In this document: positions 1 to 7,959 of the stretch, piece after piece
How positions within the stretch are numbered: position 1 is the stretch's first letter
How the letters are laid out: every line of letters starts with the position of its first letter
NCBI GenBank assembly: GCA_020440605.1
Contig: JAGRNT010000013.1
Coordinates: forward strand, 60,024 to 124,023
From: a bacterium
GTDB lineage: Bacteria > 4484-113 > JAFGCY01
Reading direction: 5' to 3'
Length of the DNA stretch: 64,000 nt
The notes under the pieces: model-generated
Seen by the model: only the letters and a program-made list of their open reading frames with translations
What the model was told of the DNA's origin: nothing
The model's database searches: none
Position numbers and translations under genes: made by a program

Positions 1-43
1 CCTGAAAATGGACGATTCGTCACGTTTTCAGGATGATCGCTGC

Positions 44-2032
44 TCAGGTGACAGTCGCCAGCAGGTTGATGTCCGTACAGACCTTCAGCATGTCCGGCTC
101 CGGCACGGCGATGATCGCCTGGCCGGGGAACCAGCCCAGCGGCAGCCTGCTGTCCAGCTCCGCCTGGGTGGGACGCACGATGTAGATCTTCGTCACGTCC
201 AGCCCGAGACTATCGCCGTCGAAGAAGTATGCGCCTTCCGCGTCCGTCGTGGTCGTTGTGACGATCACGTCATCCACGGCGTCGTACAGTTCGACTTCCG
301 CACCGACGAGCGCATCCTTGGGAGGCTCAGGCGCACCGATCACGGGGTTGGACTGGTAGTGCCAGACCTTGCCGGTGGCATCAAAGGTCAGCACCGGCTC
401 CGGCTTGACGTGCACGAACACCGAGTCAGTGTGCTCATTGCCCTCGCAGATGATCTTCAGTACCGCGATGTAGGTACCGACCGCCGTGTAGGTGTGCGCG
501 ATCGGCTCGGGACCGAGCAGGTTCACGAACTGGATGTCGCTGCCGTCACCGAAGTCCAGCAGCGCATTGTTGCCACTCGTGCCGCTGAAGGTGAACTGCG
601 CCTCGGTGTCAATGAGCGGGTTGGGGTCAACCACGCCGAGATTGACGCTGCAGTCATCAGAGACATTGCCGACGACCAGCGGCAGCACCACCTGTTCGCT
701 GCCGCCGTTCTCACAGAACGCGGTGAGCGTGACGTTGAAGGTGCCGCTGTCAGTGAATTCATGCTCAAGGATCAGCGCGGCCAGGCTGGCCGCTTCCTGC
801 GGGGTACTGCCGTCCCCGAAGTCCAGCTCGTAGGAACTGGCGTCCGGGGTGGTGCCCACGGAGGAGAACAGCACGGTGAGTGGGGCGAACCCGGTATCAG
901 GCGTGGCCGAGATCGCCACGGCCAGCTCGCAGGGCAGCGGCGTCGCCATGATCTCGATGCTGTCAGTCACGACCTCCGTGCCGCAGGTGACGGTCAGCAC
1001 CGCTTCATAGATGCCGCCGGCGGTGTAGGTGTGGTAGGCCGGGAAGTCCCACAGGCCGTCCAGCAGCATGCTGTTGCCATCGCCGAAGTCCATTTCATAA
1101 CTGTCAGCAACCACGGAGCTGCCAACTGCGGTGAATGCCGCTTCGAAGGGGAAGTCCGCCACCTCGGTATTGACCTGCAGTACAGCCGTGCATGCTTCCT
1201 CAGGGAACTCATAGACAGTGCTGGCCGACAGCGGGCCGCCACTGCCGGAGGCAATCTCCCAGGCCTGCACACGCATCTCCAGATAGCCGCTGCCCGGCCA
1301 GCCGCCATCAAGCAGGTAGCCGATGCTGCCACTGGCCTGCCCGGTCCAGGCCACGCTGAATTCCGCCTGCTCATCGTCAGGATTGGGCAGCAGGCTGAAT
1401 TCCTCCTCCGCGCCGAAGCGCTGCTCCACGCGCCAGCCGTCGGCATGCTCGCCGAAGTGGATCGCGATCGGGGTGATGTCGGCGGTGTTGATCTCGCCGT
1501 TGCCATCGCCATCCACGCGGGCCTTGAGCCAGTTGGCGCGGCCATCGCCATCGGGATCCCCCGCCGGCCAGAAGGCGAAGCCCTCATGCAGGTCCGGGTC
1601 GTCATATTCAACGGTCTCGCCGAACAGCAGGCCCAGCGGCGTGATGTCACTGATCCCGACCTCGCCGTTGCCATCGTAGTCGCCGATCATGCGCGGGTAG
1701 AAGATCAGCTGGGAGCTGCCCGGCTCTCCCGCACCATCAGGAGCCAGGGCGGAAACCGCAAGGTTGAATACGGCGTTGCCATTTCCTGAGGGTGGACTGG
1801 AGACACCACGGGCGGGATCCTTGCCCAGCCGCGCCAGTTCCTCCAGCAGCAGGCCTTCGAGCTGACCCTGCAGGACAGGGTCCGGCTGGCCCGTGATCTC
1901 CACAGGCAGTGCTGCGCCTTCCGGGGCGGCGGTCCGCAACGTGGAATCAGCGGAGCCGCCTCCGCAGCCCGCGCTCAGAACAAGCAGAATGCCAAGCGGC
2001 AACCAATGAAACAGAGGATTGCAACGACGCAT
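44..2032 (-). CDS. Lipoprotein with dockerin-like EF-hand pair and PKD domains
   Basis: A 662-residue predicted lipoprotein with a lipobox ending LSAGC at Cys23. Two calcium-loop segments of dockerin type lie at about residues 118-138 (DYDGNGEVGISD) and 173-194 (DGDGNGEINTAD). Three PKD-like segments with a (D/E)FGDG core follow at about 290-360, 375-455 and 465-545. The last 110 residues resemble a carboxypeptidase-regulatory/Cna-B-like beta-sandwich. The start has a GGGAGGA Shine-Dalgarno. It is probably an outer-membrane or surface protein for adhesion or polysaccharide contact; the substrate is unknown. The next upstream gene has the same architecture, so the two look like tandem paralogues. 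No cohesin partner is seen in the window, so the dockerin-like loops may simply bind calcium for folding. Confidence 0.85.
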   Translation of the reverse strand: MRRCNPLFHWLPLGILLVLSAGCGGGSADSTLRTAAPEGAALPVEITGQPDPVLQGQLEGLLLEELARLGKDPARGVSSPPSGNGNAVFNLAVSALAPDGAGEPGSSQLIFYPRMIGDYDGNGEVGISDITPLGLLFGETVEYDDPDLHEGFAFWPAGDPDGDGRANWLKARVDGDGNGEINTADITPIAIHFGEHADGWRVEQRFGAEEEFSLLPNPDDEQAEFSVAWTGQASGSIGYLLDGGWPGSGYLEMRVQAWEIASGSGGPLSASTVYEFPEEACTAVLQVNTEVADFPFEAAFTAVGSSVVADSYEMDFGDGNSMLLDGLWDFPAYHTYTAGGIYEAVLTVTCGTEVVTDSIEIMATPLPCELAVAISATPDTGFAPLTVLFSSVGTTPDASSYELDFGDGSTPQEAASLAALILEHEFTDSGTFNVTLTAFCENGGSEQVVLPLVVGNVSDDCSVNLGVVDPNPLIDTEAQFTFSGTSGNNALLDFGDGSDIQFVNLLGPEPIAHTYTAVGTYIAVLKIICEGNEHTDSVFVHVKPEPVLTFDATGKVWHYQSNPVIGAPEPPKDALVGAEVELYDAVDDVIVTTTTTDAEGAYFFDGDSLGLDVTKIYIVRPTQAELDSRLPLGWFPGQAIIAVPEPDMLKVCTDINLLATVT

Positions 2033-2141
2033 AGCGTCCTCCCGTTCGCGGCAAGGGCCCGTCCGCGTATAATTCAGCCACTAGCAGTATACGGTGCCCA
2101 CCTGCCCGCATGCAAGTGGAAACCAGTCATGATGCCTGAAC

Positions 2142-4124
2142 TCAGTTCCTGGGAAGCAGCCTGATGTAACGCGTGCCTCCATACACAAGTTCAAAGGGCG
2201 AAAGCGTAATCTCCCCTTCAGGCCAGATGTAGTCGGCTTCCAGCACTGCCCGGTCATCCGGATCAGGCAGCAGCACGATCGGGTCCGAACCATCCGGATT
2301 GATCTTCCGGCTGAGCTGGTCCAGCTGGGTCCATACCTTGAACTTGCCGCCGCTGTCGGTCGTGTAGTTCCTGATCAGCGGCGAGCCCTGGATGAATGGC
2401 TTGTTGAGCTGCAGACTGATTCGGACACCAGGGAATGTCTCGAGAATGTTCCCGGTATTGTCCATGTTGACAAGCAGGACATCCAGATCGCCTGTAGACA
2501 AGGGGTTGAACTTCCTCGGAATCAGTACCGAGTCGCTGTAGGTCTTGCCGGCGATCTCGACGCTGATTGTGGCCTTCTCATCCCTGTTCAGCCTGTTGAT
2601 CTGCTCGCTGGTGATTGAATACTGTTGGACCAGACCGAGGTCGATCTCTATCGGCGCAAACACATCGCCAAGGGAAAGCACGGCGGTGACTGGCGAGGAT
2701 CCACTGAAGTCGAACATTATGCTGTCATTCCAGGAATCAATGTACTCCGCTTCAATGCTGAGATTGAGCTCCGGGGTTCCCTGCATCAGACTGACAGGTA
2801 CGCTGGCAACGGCAGTCCCCAGGTAATCGTCCTCGAGTGTCAGGCTTGCGGTGAACTCCCCTGCGCTCGTGTAGATGTGCTCAGTCGGCAGTTCCGTTGC
2901 CCAGTCCTCCACCTTCACCGGTTCGCTGCCATCGCCGAAGTCCAGCGTATAGCTGACCGCAGGCTCGTCGGTCCACAGGAAGGAGAACTGCACTTTCTGC
3001 GGTGCAAAGCCCGTGTTGCTGAAGGCGAGTATGTGGGCCTGCTTCGTGGTCGGAACCGGAGTTGCAATCACTGCTATGGACGTTGTCGCCTGCTCAGGCC
3101 CGCAATGCACCGTCAGGCTGGCCAGGTAGATTCCGCCTTCCTCATATAAATGCCCCACCGGAAACTCGGTGATGCTGGCAACCTCCTGGCTGCTGCCATC
3201 ACCGAAGTCCAGCTCGTAGCTGTCGGCGTCGATCGTGCTGCCAGCTGCCGTGAACTGAGCCATGAATGGAGCAGGCTGTTCATTTGAAACAAGCTGCAGG
3301 CCAGCGGTGCAACCAGAGGTGGTGGAGTCATAGACCTGGACTGCACTGGCAGCTCCAAAGCCTCCACTCTGCGCATCCCAGGCGCGCAGGCGTACCTCGG
3401 CATGCCCGCTCAGCGGCCAGGGCAGGATGAACTCCTGAGCCAGGTTGGAAACCCGGCCGTCCCGCCAGCCGAGGCTGTATCCATCAAGCAGTCCGGCGGG
3501 ATCCTCCACCGCGCTGAATCCGGAGAAATCGTCCGTCCGCCATTCCACCCGCCAGCCGTCGGCACGCTCCCCGAAGTGCAGGGCGATCGGGGTCAGGTCC
3601 GAGCTGGTGATCACGCCGTTGCCATCCCCGTCGCAGCGGGACAGCAGCCAGTTGGCATGCCCCGCGCCATAGGGGTCACCCGCCGGCGGATTGTCCTGAC
3701 CTCCCGGAGCTGCGGGATCGGCATAGATGACATTCTTGCCGAAGTTCTGGGCCAGGGGCGTGACATCCGCCAGGCTGACTTCGCCGTTGCCATCGTAGTC
3801 ACCAAGCAGGCGCGGTACGAACAGCAGGCGCAGTGATCCCGGATCACCGGCACCGTCCGGCGGACTGGCCTGCAGCACGCTGGAGAGCACATGATTGCTT
3901 TCCCCGAGCGGCGGCCGGCTGGCACTGCGCCCGGCATCCACCCCATTGGATGCGAGCATGGCCAGCAGTTCTGACTGCAGCTCAAGCGCGAGCTGAGTGT
4001 CCTGCACATCCACGTTGTCAGATCCGGCAGTTGTGCTGACGGAATCCGTGCCTCCGCCGCAGCCCCCAAGCAGCAGCAGAAGGATCGTGGATGCAAATGC
4101 GAACAGGAAAGAATTTCCTCTCAT
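2142..4124 (-). CDS. Lipoprotein with dockerin-like EF-hand pair and PKD domains (paralogue)
   Basis: A 660-residue lipoprotein with lipobox LLGGC (Cys22). The order matches its downstream neighbour: a dockerin-like loop (DYDGNGEVSLAD), a second one (DGDGNGVITSSD) followed by a conserved HFGERADGWRVE stretch, then PKD-like segments with DFGDGS cores and a beta-rich C-terminus. The phrase HFGE-ADGWRVE recurs in both proteins directly after the second loop, so loops and linker form one conserved module. The start is preceded by a G-rich Shine-Dalgarno. A surface-exposed binding role is inferred from domain content; no enzyme domain is visible. The 108-bp gap to the downstream gene suggests the two could be co-transcribed. 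Confidence 0.85.
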   Translation of the reverse strand: MRGNSFLFAFASTILLLLLGGCGGGTDSVSTTAGSDNVDVQDTQLALELQSELLAMLASNGVDAGRSASRPPLGESNHVLSSVLQASPPDGAGDPGSLRLLFVPRLLGDYDGNGEVSLADVTPLAQNFGKNVIYADPAAPGGQDNPPAGDPYGAGHANWLLSRCDGDGNGVITSSDLTPIALHFGERADGWRVEWRTDDFSGFSAVEDPAGLLDGYSLGWRDGRVSNLAQEFILPWPLSGHAEVRLRAWDAQSGGFGAASAVQVYDSTTSGCTAGLQLVSNEQPAPFMAQFTAAGSTIDADSYELDFGDGSSQEVASITEFPVGHLYEEGGIYLASLTVHCGPEQATTSIAVIATPVPTTKQAHILAFSNTGFAPQKVQFSFLWTDEPAVSYTLDFGDGSEPVKVEDWATELPTEHIYTSAGEFTASLTLEDDYLGTAVASVPVSLMQGTPELNLSIEAEYIDSWNDSIMFDFSGSSPVTAVLSLGDVFAPIEIDLGLVQQYSITSEQINRLNRDEKATISVEIAGKTYSDSVLIPRKFNPLSTGDLDVLLVNMDNTGNILETFPGVRISLQLNKPFIQGSPLIRNYTTDSGGKFKVWTQLDQLSRKINPDGSDPIVLLPDPDDRAVLEADYIWPEGEITLSPFELVYGGTRYIRLLPRN

Positions 4125-4250
4125 TGCAAACCCCCAAAGGTTGTTTCAACCGGTAATTCCAAGGGAGATTGTAACTTCATTCCGGTATCTCCCTAAAGTG
4201 CAGCTTCATCAGTATTCTGCGAAATATTTCAATTCTGTTAAATTAATTGC

Positions 4251-4709
4251 ATGGTCACGCAGCTCAGGCGCATGTTCGCCTACGAATTTGAAATGACGGA
4301 GAAGGTGATCAGCGCCGTGGAACGTGCCGGCGACTGTGAGCATTCCCGCGAAGCCCGGCGCCAGGCGGCGCACATCATCGCTGCCCGCTCCTGCTGGCTG
4401 GAGCGCATCGACAAGGGCAGCTCGGAGCATGTCGAGCTCTGGCCGGACAAGGAGATCCGCCACCTGCGGGACATGGACCTGGCTACGCAGCTGCGCCTGC
4501 AGATCATCCTCTCAAACCTGGACGACACCTACCTGCGCCTGCGCCTGCGCTACCGCAGTTATGAAGGTGAGCAGTGCGAGCGCAGCATGCAGGACATCCT
4601 CACGCACATGGTGCTGCACAGCGCTTACCACCGTGGCTACGTGAATACCTTCCTGAAGGCCTGCGGCCAGTCCGCCGTGAATTCCGACTTCATCGTCTGG
4701 GCTGACTGA
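4251..4709 (+). CDS. DinB-like four-helix metalloprotein
   Basis: 152 residues, the usual size for the DinB/YfiT-like four-helix bundle. His41 (AAHII) and the pair His123/His127 in HMVLHSAYHRGY match the spacing of the three metal-binding histidines of this superfamily. Such proteins act as thiol-dependent transferases or are of unknown role. The gene diverges from the PKD lipoprotein across a 126-bp AT-rich gap that probably holds both promoters. An alternative ATG lies at 4272; the Shine-Dalgarno of either start is weak. Family membership is well supported; the reaction is not known. Confidence 0.75.
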   Translation: MVTQLRRMFAYEFEMTEKVISAVERAGDCEHSREARRQAAHIIAARSCWLERIDKGSSEHVELWPDKEIRHLRDMDLATQLRLQIILSNLDDTYLRLRLRYRSYEGEQCERSMQDILTHMVLHSAYHRGYVNTFLKACGQSAVNSDFIVWAD

Positions 4710-4723
4710 GCCAAGCCGCCGAC

Positions 4724-5461
4724 TCAGCCCGCGCTGGCCTGCAGCTTGTCGAGCAGCTTCCTGTAGCCCTCGCCCAGGTCGCCCATGTCGAAGCGGAACA
4801 GATCCTTGTCGAGCTTCTCGCCGGTCTCTGCATCCACCAGCCGGCAGGTATCGGGGGTGATCTCATCCGCGAGAATGATGCGGGCGCTGCTCTCACCGGC
4901 AGGCTGGTAACGGCCGAACTCCAGCTTGAAGTCCAGCAGCTTGATGCCCTGGCTTAAGTAGATCTCGCGCAGGGTATGGCCGATGGTGAGGGCCATGTAC
5001 CTGATCTTGGCCAGTTCGTCATAAGTTGCCAGACCCATCAGCACCGCAATCTGGTCGGTGATGAAGGGATCGTGCAGATCGTCATTCTTGTAGCAGATCT
5101 CATACAGCGGCGGATCGCATACCAGCCCGGCCTCAATGCCGTAGCGGCGGCAGAGGCTGCCGTGCGCCTCGAAGCGGATGATCACCTCGATCGGGACGAT
5201 CTCCACGTTGCGCACGAGCGAGTGGTTGGCATCGATCACATTCTGGAAACTCGTCTCGACGTGCATGTCGTTCAGGCGGCCCATCAGGAGCGCACTGACG
5301 GCGTTGTTGATCGCACCCTTGCCGAGCGAGCTGCCGCGCTTCGTGGCATCGAAGGCGGTCAGGTCGTCCTTGTATTCCATGATCAGCAGGTCCGGGTCAT
5401 CGGTCCTGTAGAGGCGCTTGGCCTTGCCTTCGTAGAGCATCTCTCCCTTGCTGTGGCTCAC
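4724..5461 (-). CDS. purC: SAICAR synthase (phosphoribosylaminoimidazole-succinocarboxamide synthase)
   Basis: 245 residues, normal bacterial PurC length. It ligates aspartate to CAIR with ATP in purine synthesis. YEGKAK (10-15) is the N-terminal nucleotide-binding signature, the family signature region covers 119-134, LLDFKLEFG lies at 175-183 and LADEITPDTCRL at 197-208. The GTG start lies 2 nt after the purB stop and has a GGGAG Shine-Dalgarno inside the end of purB, so translation is probably coupled. It is the last gene of a purE-purB-purC cluster on the minus strand. Confidence 0.97.
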   Translation of the reverse strand: MSHSKGEMLYEGKAKRLYRTDDPDLLIMEYKDDLTAFDATKRGSSLGKGAINNAVSALLMGRLNDMHVETSFQNVIDANHSLVRNVEIVPIEVIIRFEAHGSLCRRYGIEAGLVCDPPLYEICYKNDDLHDPFITDQIAVLMGLATYDELAKIRYMALTIGHTLREIYLSQGIKLLDFKLEFGRYQPAGESSARIILADEITPDTCRLVDAETGEKLDKDLFRFDMGDLGEGYRKLLDKLQASAG

Positions 5462-5463
5462 GT

Positions 5464-7284
5464 CTATTCTCCCTTTTCCTTGTTGTCAGTTCCGTTGTCA
5501 GACTGCCCATCGGCGGGCTTGCGTCCGCTCCCGCCTCGGCGGCGGCGGCGGCGGGGCTTGTTCGCGTCCGCGGCCGGGCCGTCGGCTGCACCGTCCGCTG
5601 CGGGCTTCGTGTTCTCTACCACTTCCGCGGCCGGTTTATCCTTGCCGGACTCGGCGGGTTTCTCGCGATCCCTGGCAGTGCTGCCACCGCGTCCCCGGCC
5701 ACGCCCGCCCGCGGGACGGCTGCGCTCAGTGGTCGTCTTCTTCTTCTGATGCTCCGCCTCACCGAGCGTGTCATCGCCCTTTGCCGTGCCGGCCTTGCTG
5801 CGGCTGAGCACCACGCTGGCTGACTCGTAGTAGTCACTTGCGCGCTCGCTGATGTTCTGGATCGCCCCGGTCTCCACCGCAATGCTGTCGATATTGCCCT
5901 GCTCACTGCGCAGGATGCTGTCATCGCGCCTGCGGCCCCGGCGGCGGCGGGCCTGCACGGGCTTGATCTCATCACTGTCCGGGCGGCCGTCACTCAGACC
6001 GACGCGCTCGAACAGGCGGTCCACCTGGCGCAGGAAGGGGTCGATCGTGAACAGGGAGGAGATCTGCTCGGTGCTCAGGTGGCTGCGCACGTCGCGGTCA
6101 TTGAGCAGTGCATCGAGCAGCGGCGTGCGGTCCTCCCAGCAGCGCATCGCATTGCGCTGCACCATGGCGTAGGCCTCCTCGCGGCTGACCCCGGCCTCGG
6201 TCAGGGCCAGCAGCACGCGCTGGCTGAAGATCAGGCCCTTCGTGAGGTAGACATTGCGGTTCATCTGCTCCGGGCGGATCACGAGCTCGTTGACGACGAA
6301 GCTCAGCTTGTCCATCATGTAGTCCACGAGGATGCAGGCATCGGGCAGGATCACGCGCTCGGCACCGGAGTGCGAGATGTCACGCTCATCCCAGAGTGCG
6401 ACGTTCTCGAGCGCAGTCACGGCATAGCCGCGGATCACGCGCGAGAGTCCAGTGATGCGCTCGAGCAGGATCGGGTTCTTCTTGTGCGGCATCGCCGAGG
6501 AGCCCTTCTGGCCCTTGGCGAAGGGTTCCTGCACCTCGCCGATCTCCGTGCGCTGGTAGCTGCGCAGGTTGACGGCGATCTTCTCCATCGTGGAGGCCAG
6601 CCCGGCCAGCACCATCACGAAGTGCGCATGGCGGTCGCGCTGCACCACCTGGTTGGAGACCGGCGCACTCTGCAGGCCCAGCTTGCGCAGGATCTGCTCC
6701 TCGAGATCCGGCGGGATGTGGGCGAAGTTGCCGACGGCGCCACTGAGCTTGCCGACCGCCAGGCCGTCAATCGCCAGGGCGAGGCGCTCCTCGTGGCGGT
6801 TGAGCTCGTCATACCAGACGAGCAGCTTCAGCCCGAAGGTGGTGGGTTCGGCATGCACACCGTGCGTGCGGCCCATCACCGGAGTATGGCGATGCTCCAG
6901 CGCGCGGCGGCCCAGCGCCTCACGCAGCCTGAGCAGGCCTTCCTCGATCAGCTGGCCGGCTTCCTTGAGGATCATGCACTGCGCGGTGTCAACCACGTCA
7001 TTGCTGGTCATGCCCTTGTGGAAGTAGGCGCTGTCCTCGCCGATGTAGTCCGCGACCGCCGTGTTGAAGGCGATCACGTCATGATGCACGGCAGCCTCAA
7101 TCTCATTGATGCGCTTGAGCTTGTAGTTGGCGTTCTTCCTGATGCGCTTCCAGGCATCCTGCGGGATCTCCCCGCGCTCCGCCCAGGCCTCGCAGACAGC
7201 CAGCTCAACCTTCAGCCAGGTGTCAAAGCGATGCTTCGCCGTGAACAGGCGGCCCATGGCCGGCCGCGTATAGCGATCGATCAT
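5464..7284 (-). CDS. purB: Adenylosuccinate lyase with long basic low-complexity C-terminal tail
   Basis: 606 residues from the ATG at 7284, chosen because PurB proteins begin MI-RYTRP and a GGAG box sits just upstream. The catalytic core (about 1-435) cleaves SAICAR and adenylosuccinate; the fumarase/aspartase signature SSAMPHKKNP is at 262-271 and the TSND region follows the expected spacing. From about residue 437 a tail of some 170 residues follows that normal PurB (about 430 aa) lacks: Arg clusters, acidic patches, Lys/Glu/Ala stretches and a final RRRRRRGG block. It looks disordered and resembles RNA-binding tails. purC follows after 2 nt; purE lies upstream. Confidence 0.95.
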   Translation of the reverse strand: MIDRYTRPAMGRLFTAKHRFDTWLKVELAVCEAWAERGEIPQDAWKRIRKNANYKLKRINEIEAAVHHDVIAFNTAVADYIGEDSAYFHKGMTSNDVVDTAQCMILKEAGQLIEEGLLRLREALGRRALEHRHTPVMGRTHGVHAEPTTFGLKLLVWYDELNRHEERLALAIDGLAVGKLSGAVGNFAHIPPDLEEQILRKLGLQSAPVSNQVVQRDRHAHFVMVLAGLASTMEKIAVNLRSYQRTEIGEVQEPFAKGQKGSSAMPHKKNPILLERITGLSRVIRGYAVTALENVALWDERDISHSGAERVILPDACILVDYMMDKLSFVVNELVIRPEQMNRNVYLTKGLIFSQRVLLALTEAGVSREEAYAMVQRNAMRCWEDRTPLLDALLNDRDVRSHLSTEQISSLFTIDPFLRQVDRLFERVGLSDGRPDSDEIKPVQARRRRGRRRDDSILRSEQGNIDSIAVETGAIQNISERASDYYESASVVLSRSKAGTAKGDDTLGEAEHQKKKTTTERSRPAGGRGRGRGGSTARDREKPAESGKDKPAAEVVENTKPAADGAADGPAADANKPRRRRRRGGSGRKPADGQSDNGTDNKEKGE

Positions 7285-7379
7285 CCACTGCTCCGGATGC
7301 AGCCGGACACGGCACCCACCGCCGCGCACGGCACAGATTTATTTATTGTTTGCGGAACAGGTTGCGGAGGGCGTGGCGC

Positions 7380-7889
7380 CTACTTTCCTGACAGCTCCTG
7401 CTGCAGTTTGGCACTGTCACGCCGGTTGCTTTCACGCATCCTGTCCCTGAATTCCTTGAGCTTAGCACGCAGTTCACTGCGACCGATGGCAACCTGCTGT
7501 ACGGCCAGCAGGGCGGCATTGCGCCCTGCGTCCATCCCGACGCAGGCCACCGGGATCCCCGGGGGCATGTTCACGATGGAATACAGCGAATCCTGCCAGA
7601 TCCCGCTGTTGACGGCGGGCACGCCGATCACCGGCATGGTGGTCAGCGCCGCACAGACACCCGGCAGGTGTGCACTCTTGCCGGCCACGGCGATCACGCT
7701 CACGCAGCCCTTCGACTCCGCCTCGGGGATCAGCCGGCCCAGCCGCTCATGGTCGCGGTGCGCACTGCAGACGGCCACGTGCGCCGTGATGCCGAACTCG
7801 CTGAACACGGGCAGCATCTCCTCGGCCACCGCGCGGTCGCTGATGCTGCCGAGCAGCACGATCACTTCCAGTCCATCGGGTAACTGCAT
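7380..7889 (-). CDS. purE: N5-carboxyaminoimidazole ribonucleotide mutase
   Basis: 169 residues from the ATG at 7889; upstream in-frame starts would add an unconserved leader. PurE moves the carboxyl group of N5-CAIR to give CAIR, the substrate of PurC. GSISD (14-18), SAHR (42-45) and AHLPG (73-77) form the nucleotide and catalytic loops; PVIGVP and the MPPGIPVA stretch follow in the usual order. The glycine-rich loop reads AGKSAHLPG where AGGAAHLPG is common, a mild divergence. A charged C-terminal extension of about 25 residues is likely helical. No purK is next to it, so class I versus class II behaviour cannot be settled from context. Confidence 0.93.
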   Translation of the reverse strand: MQLPDGLEVIVLLGSISDRAVAEEMLPVFSEFGITAHVAVCSAHRDHERLGRLIPEAESKGCVSVIAVAGKSAHLPGVCAALTTMPVIGVPAVNSGIWQDSLYSIVNMPPGIPVACVGMDAGRNAALLAVQQVAIGRSELRAKLKEFRDRMRESNRRDSAKLQQELSGK

Positions 7890-7959
7890 TTCACTCACGC
7901 GCAGGATTTTACAATGTGGGAGAGGACTGCGCATCCATTGGCATGCAATAATCGGCGGG

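Noticed and set aside
6079..7959. Long plus-strand open frame running into the 12-TM gene
   Set aside because: It is antisense to purB/purE; its translation is His/Asp/Val-rich and unlike any protein, and the membrane protein has a sensible start at 7960.
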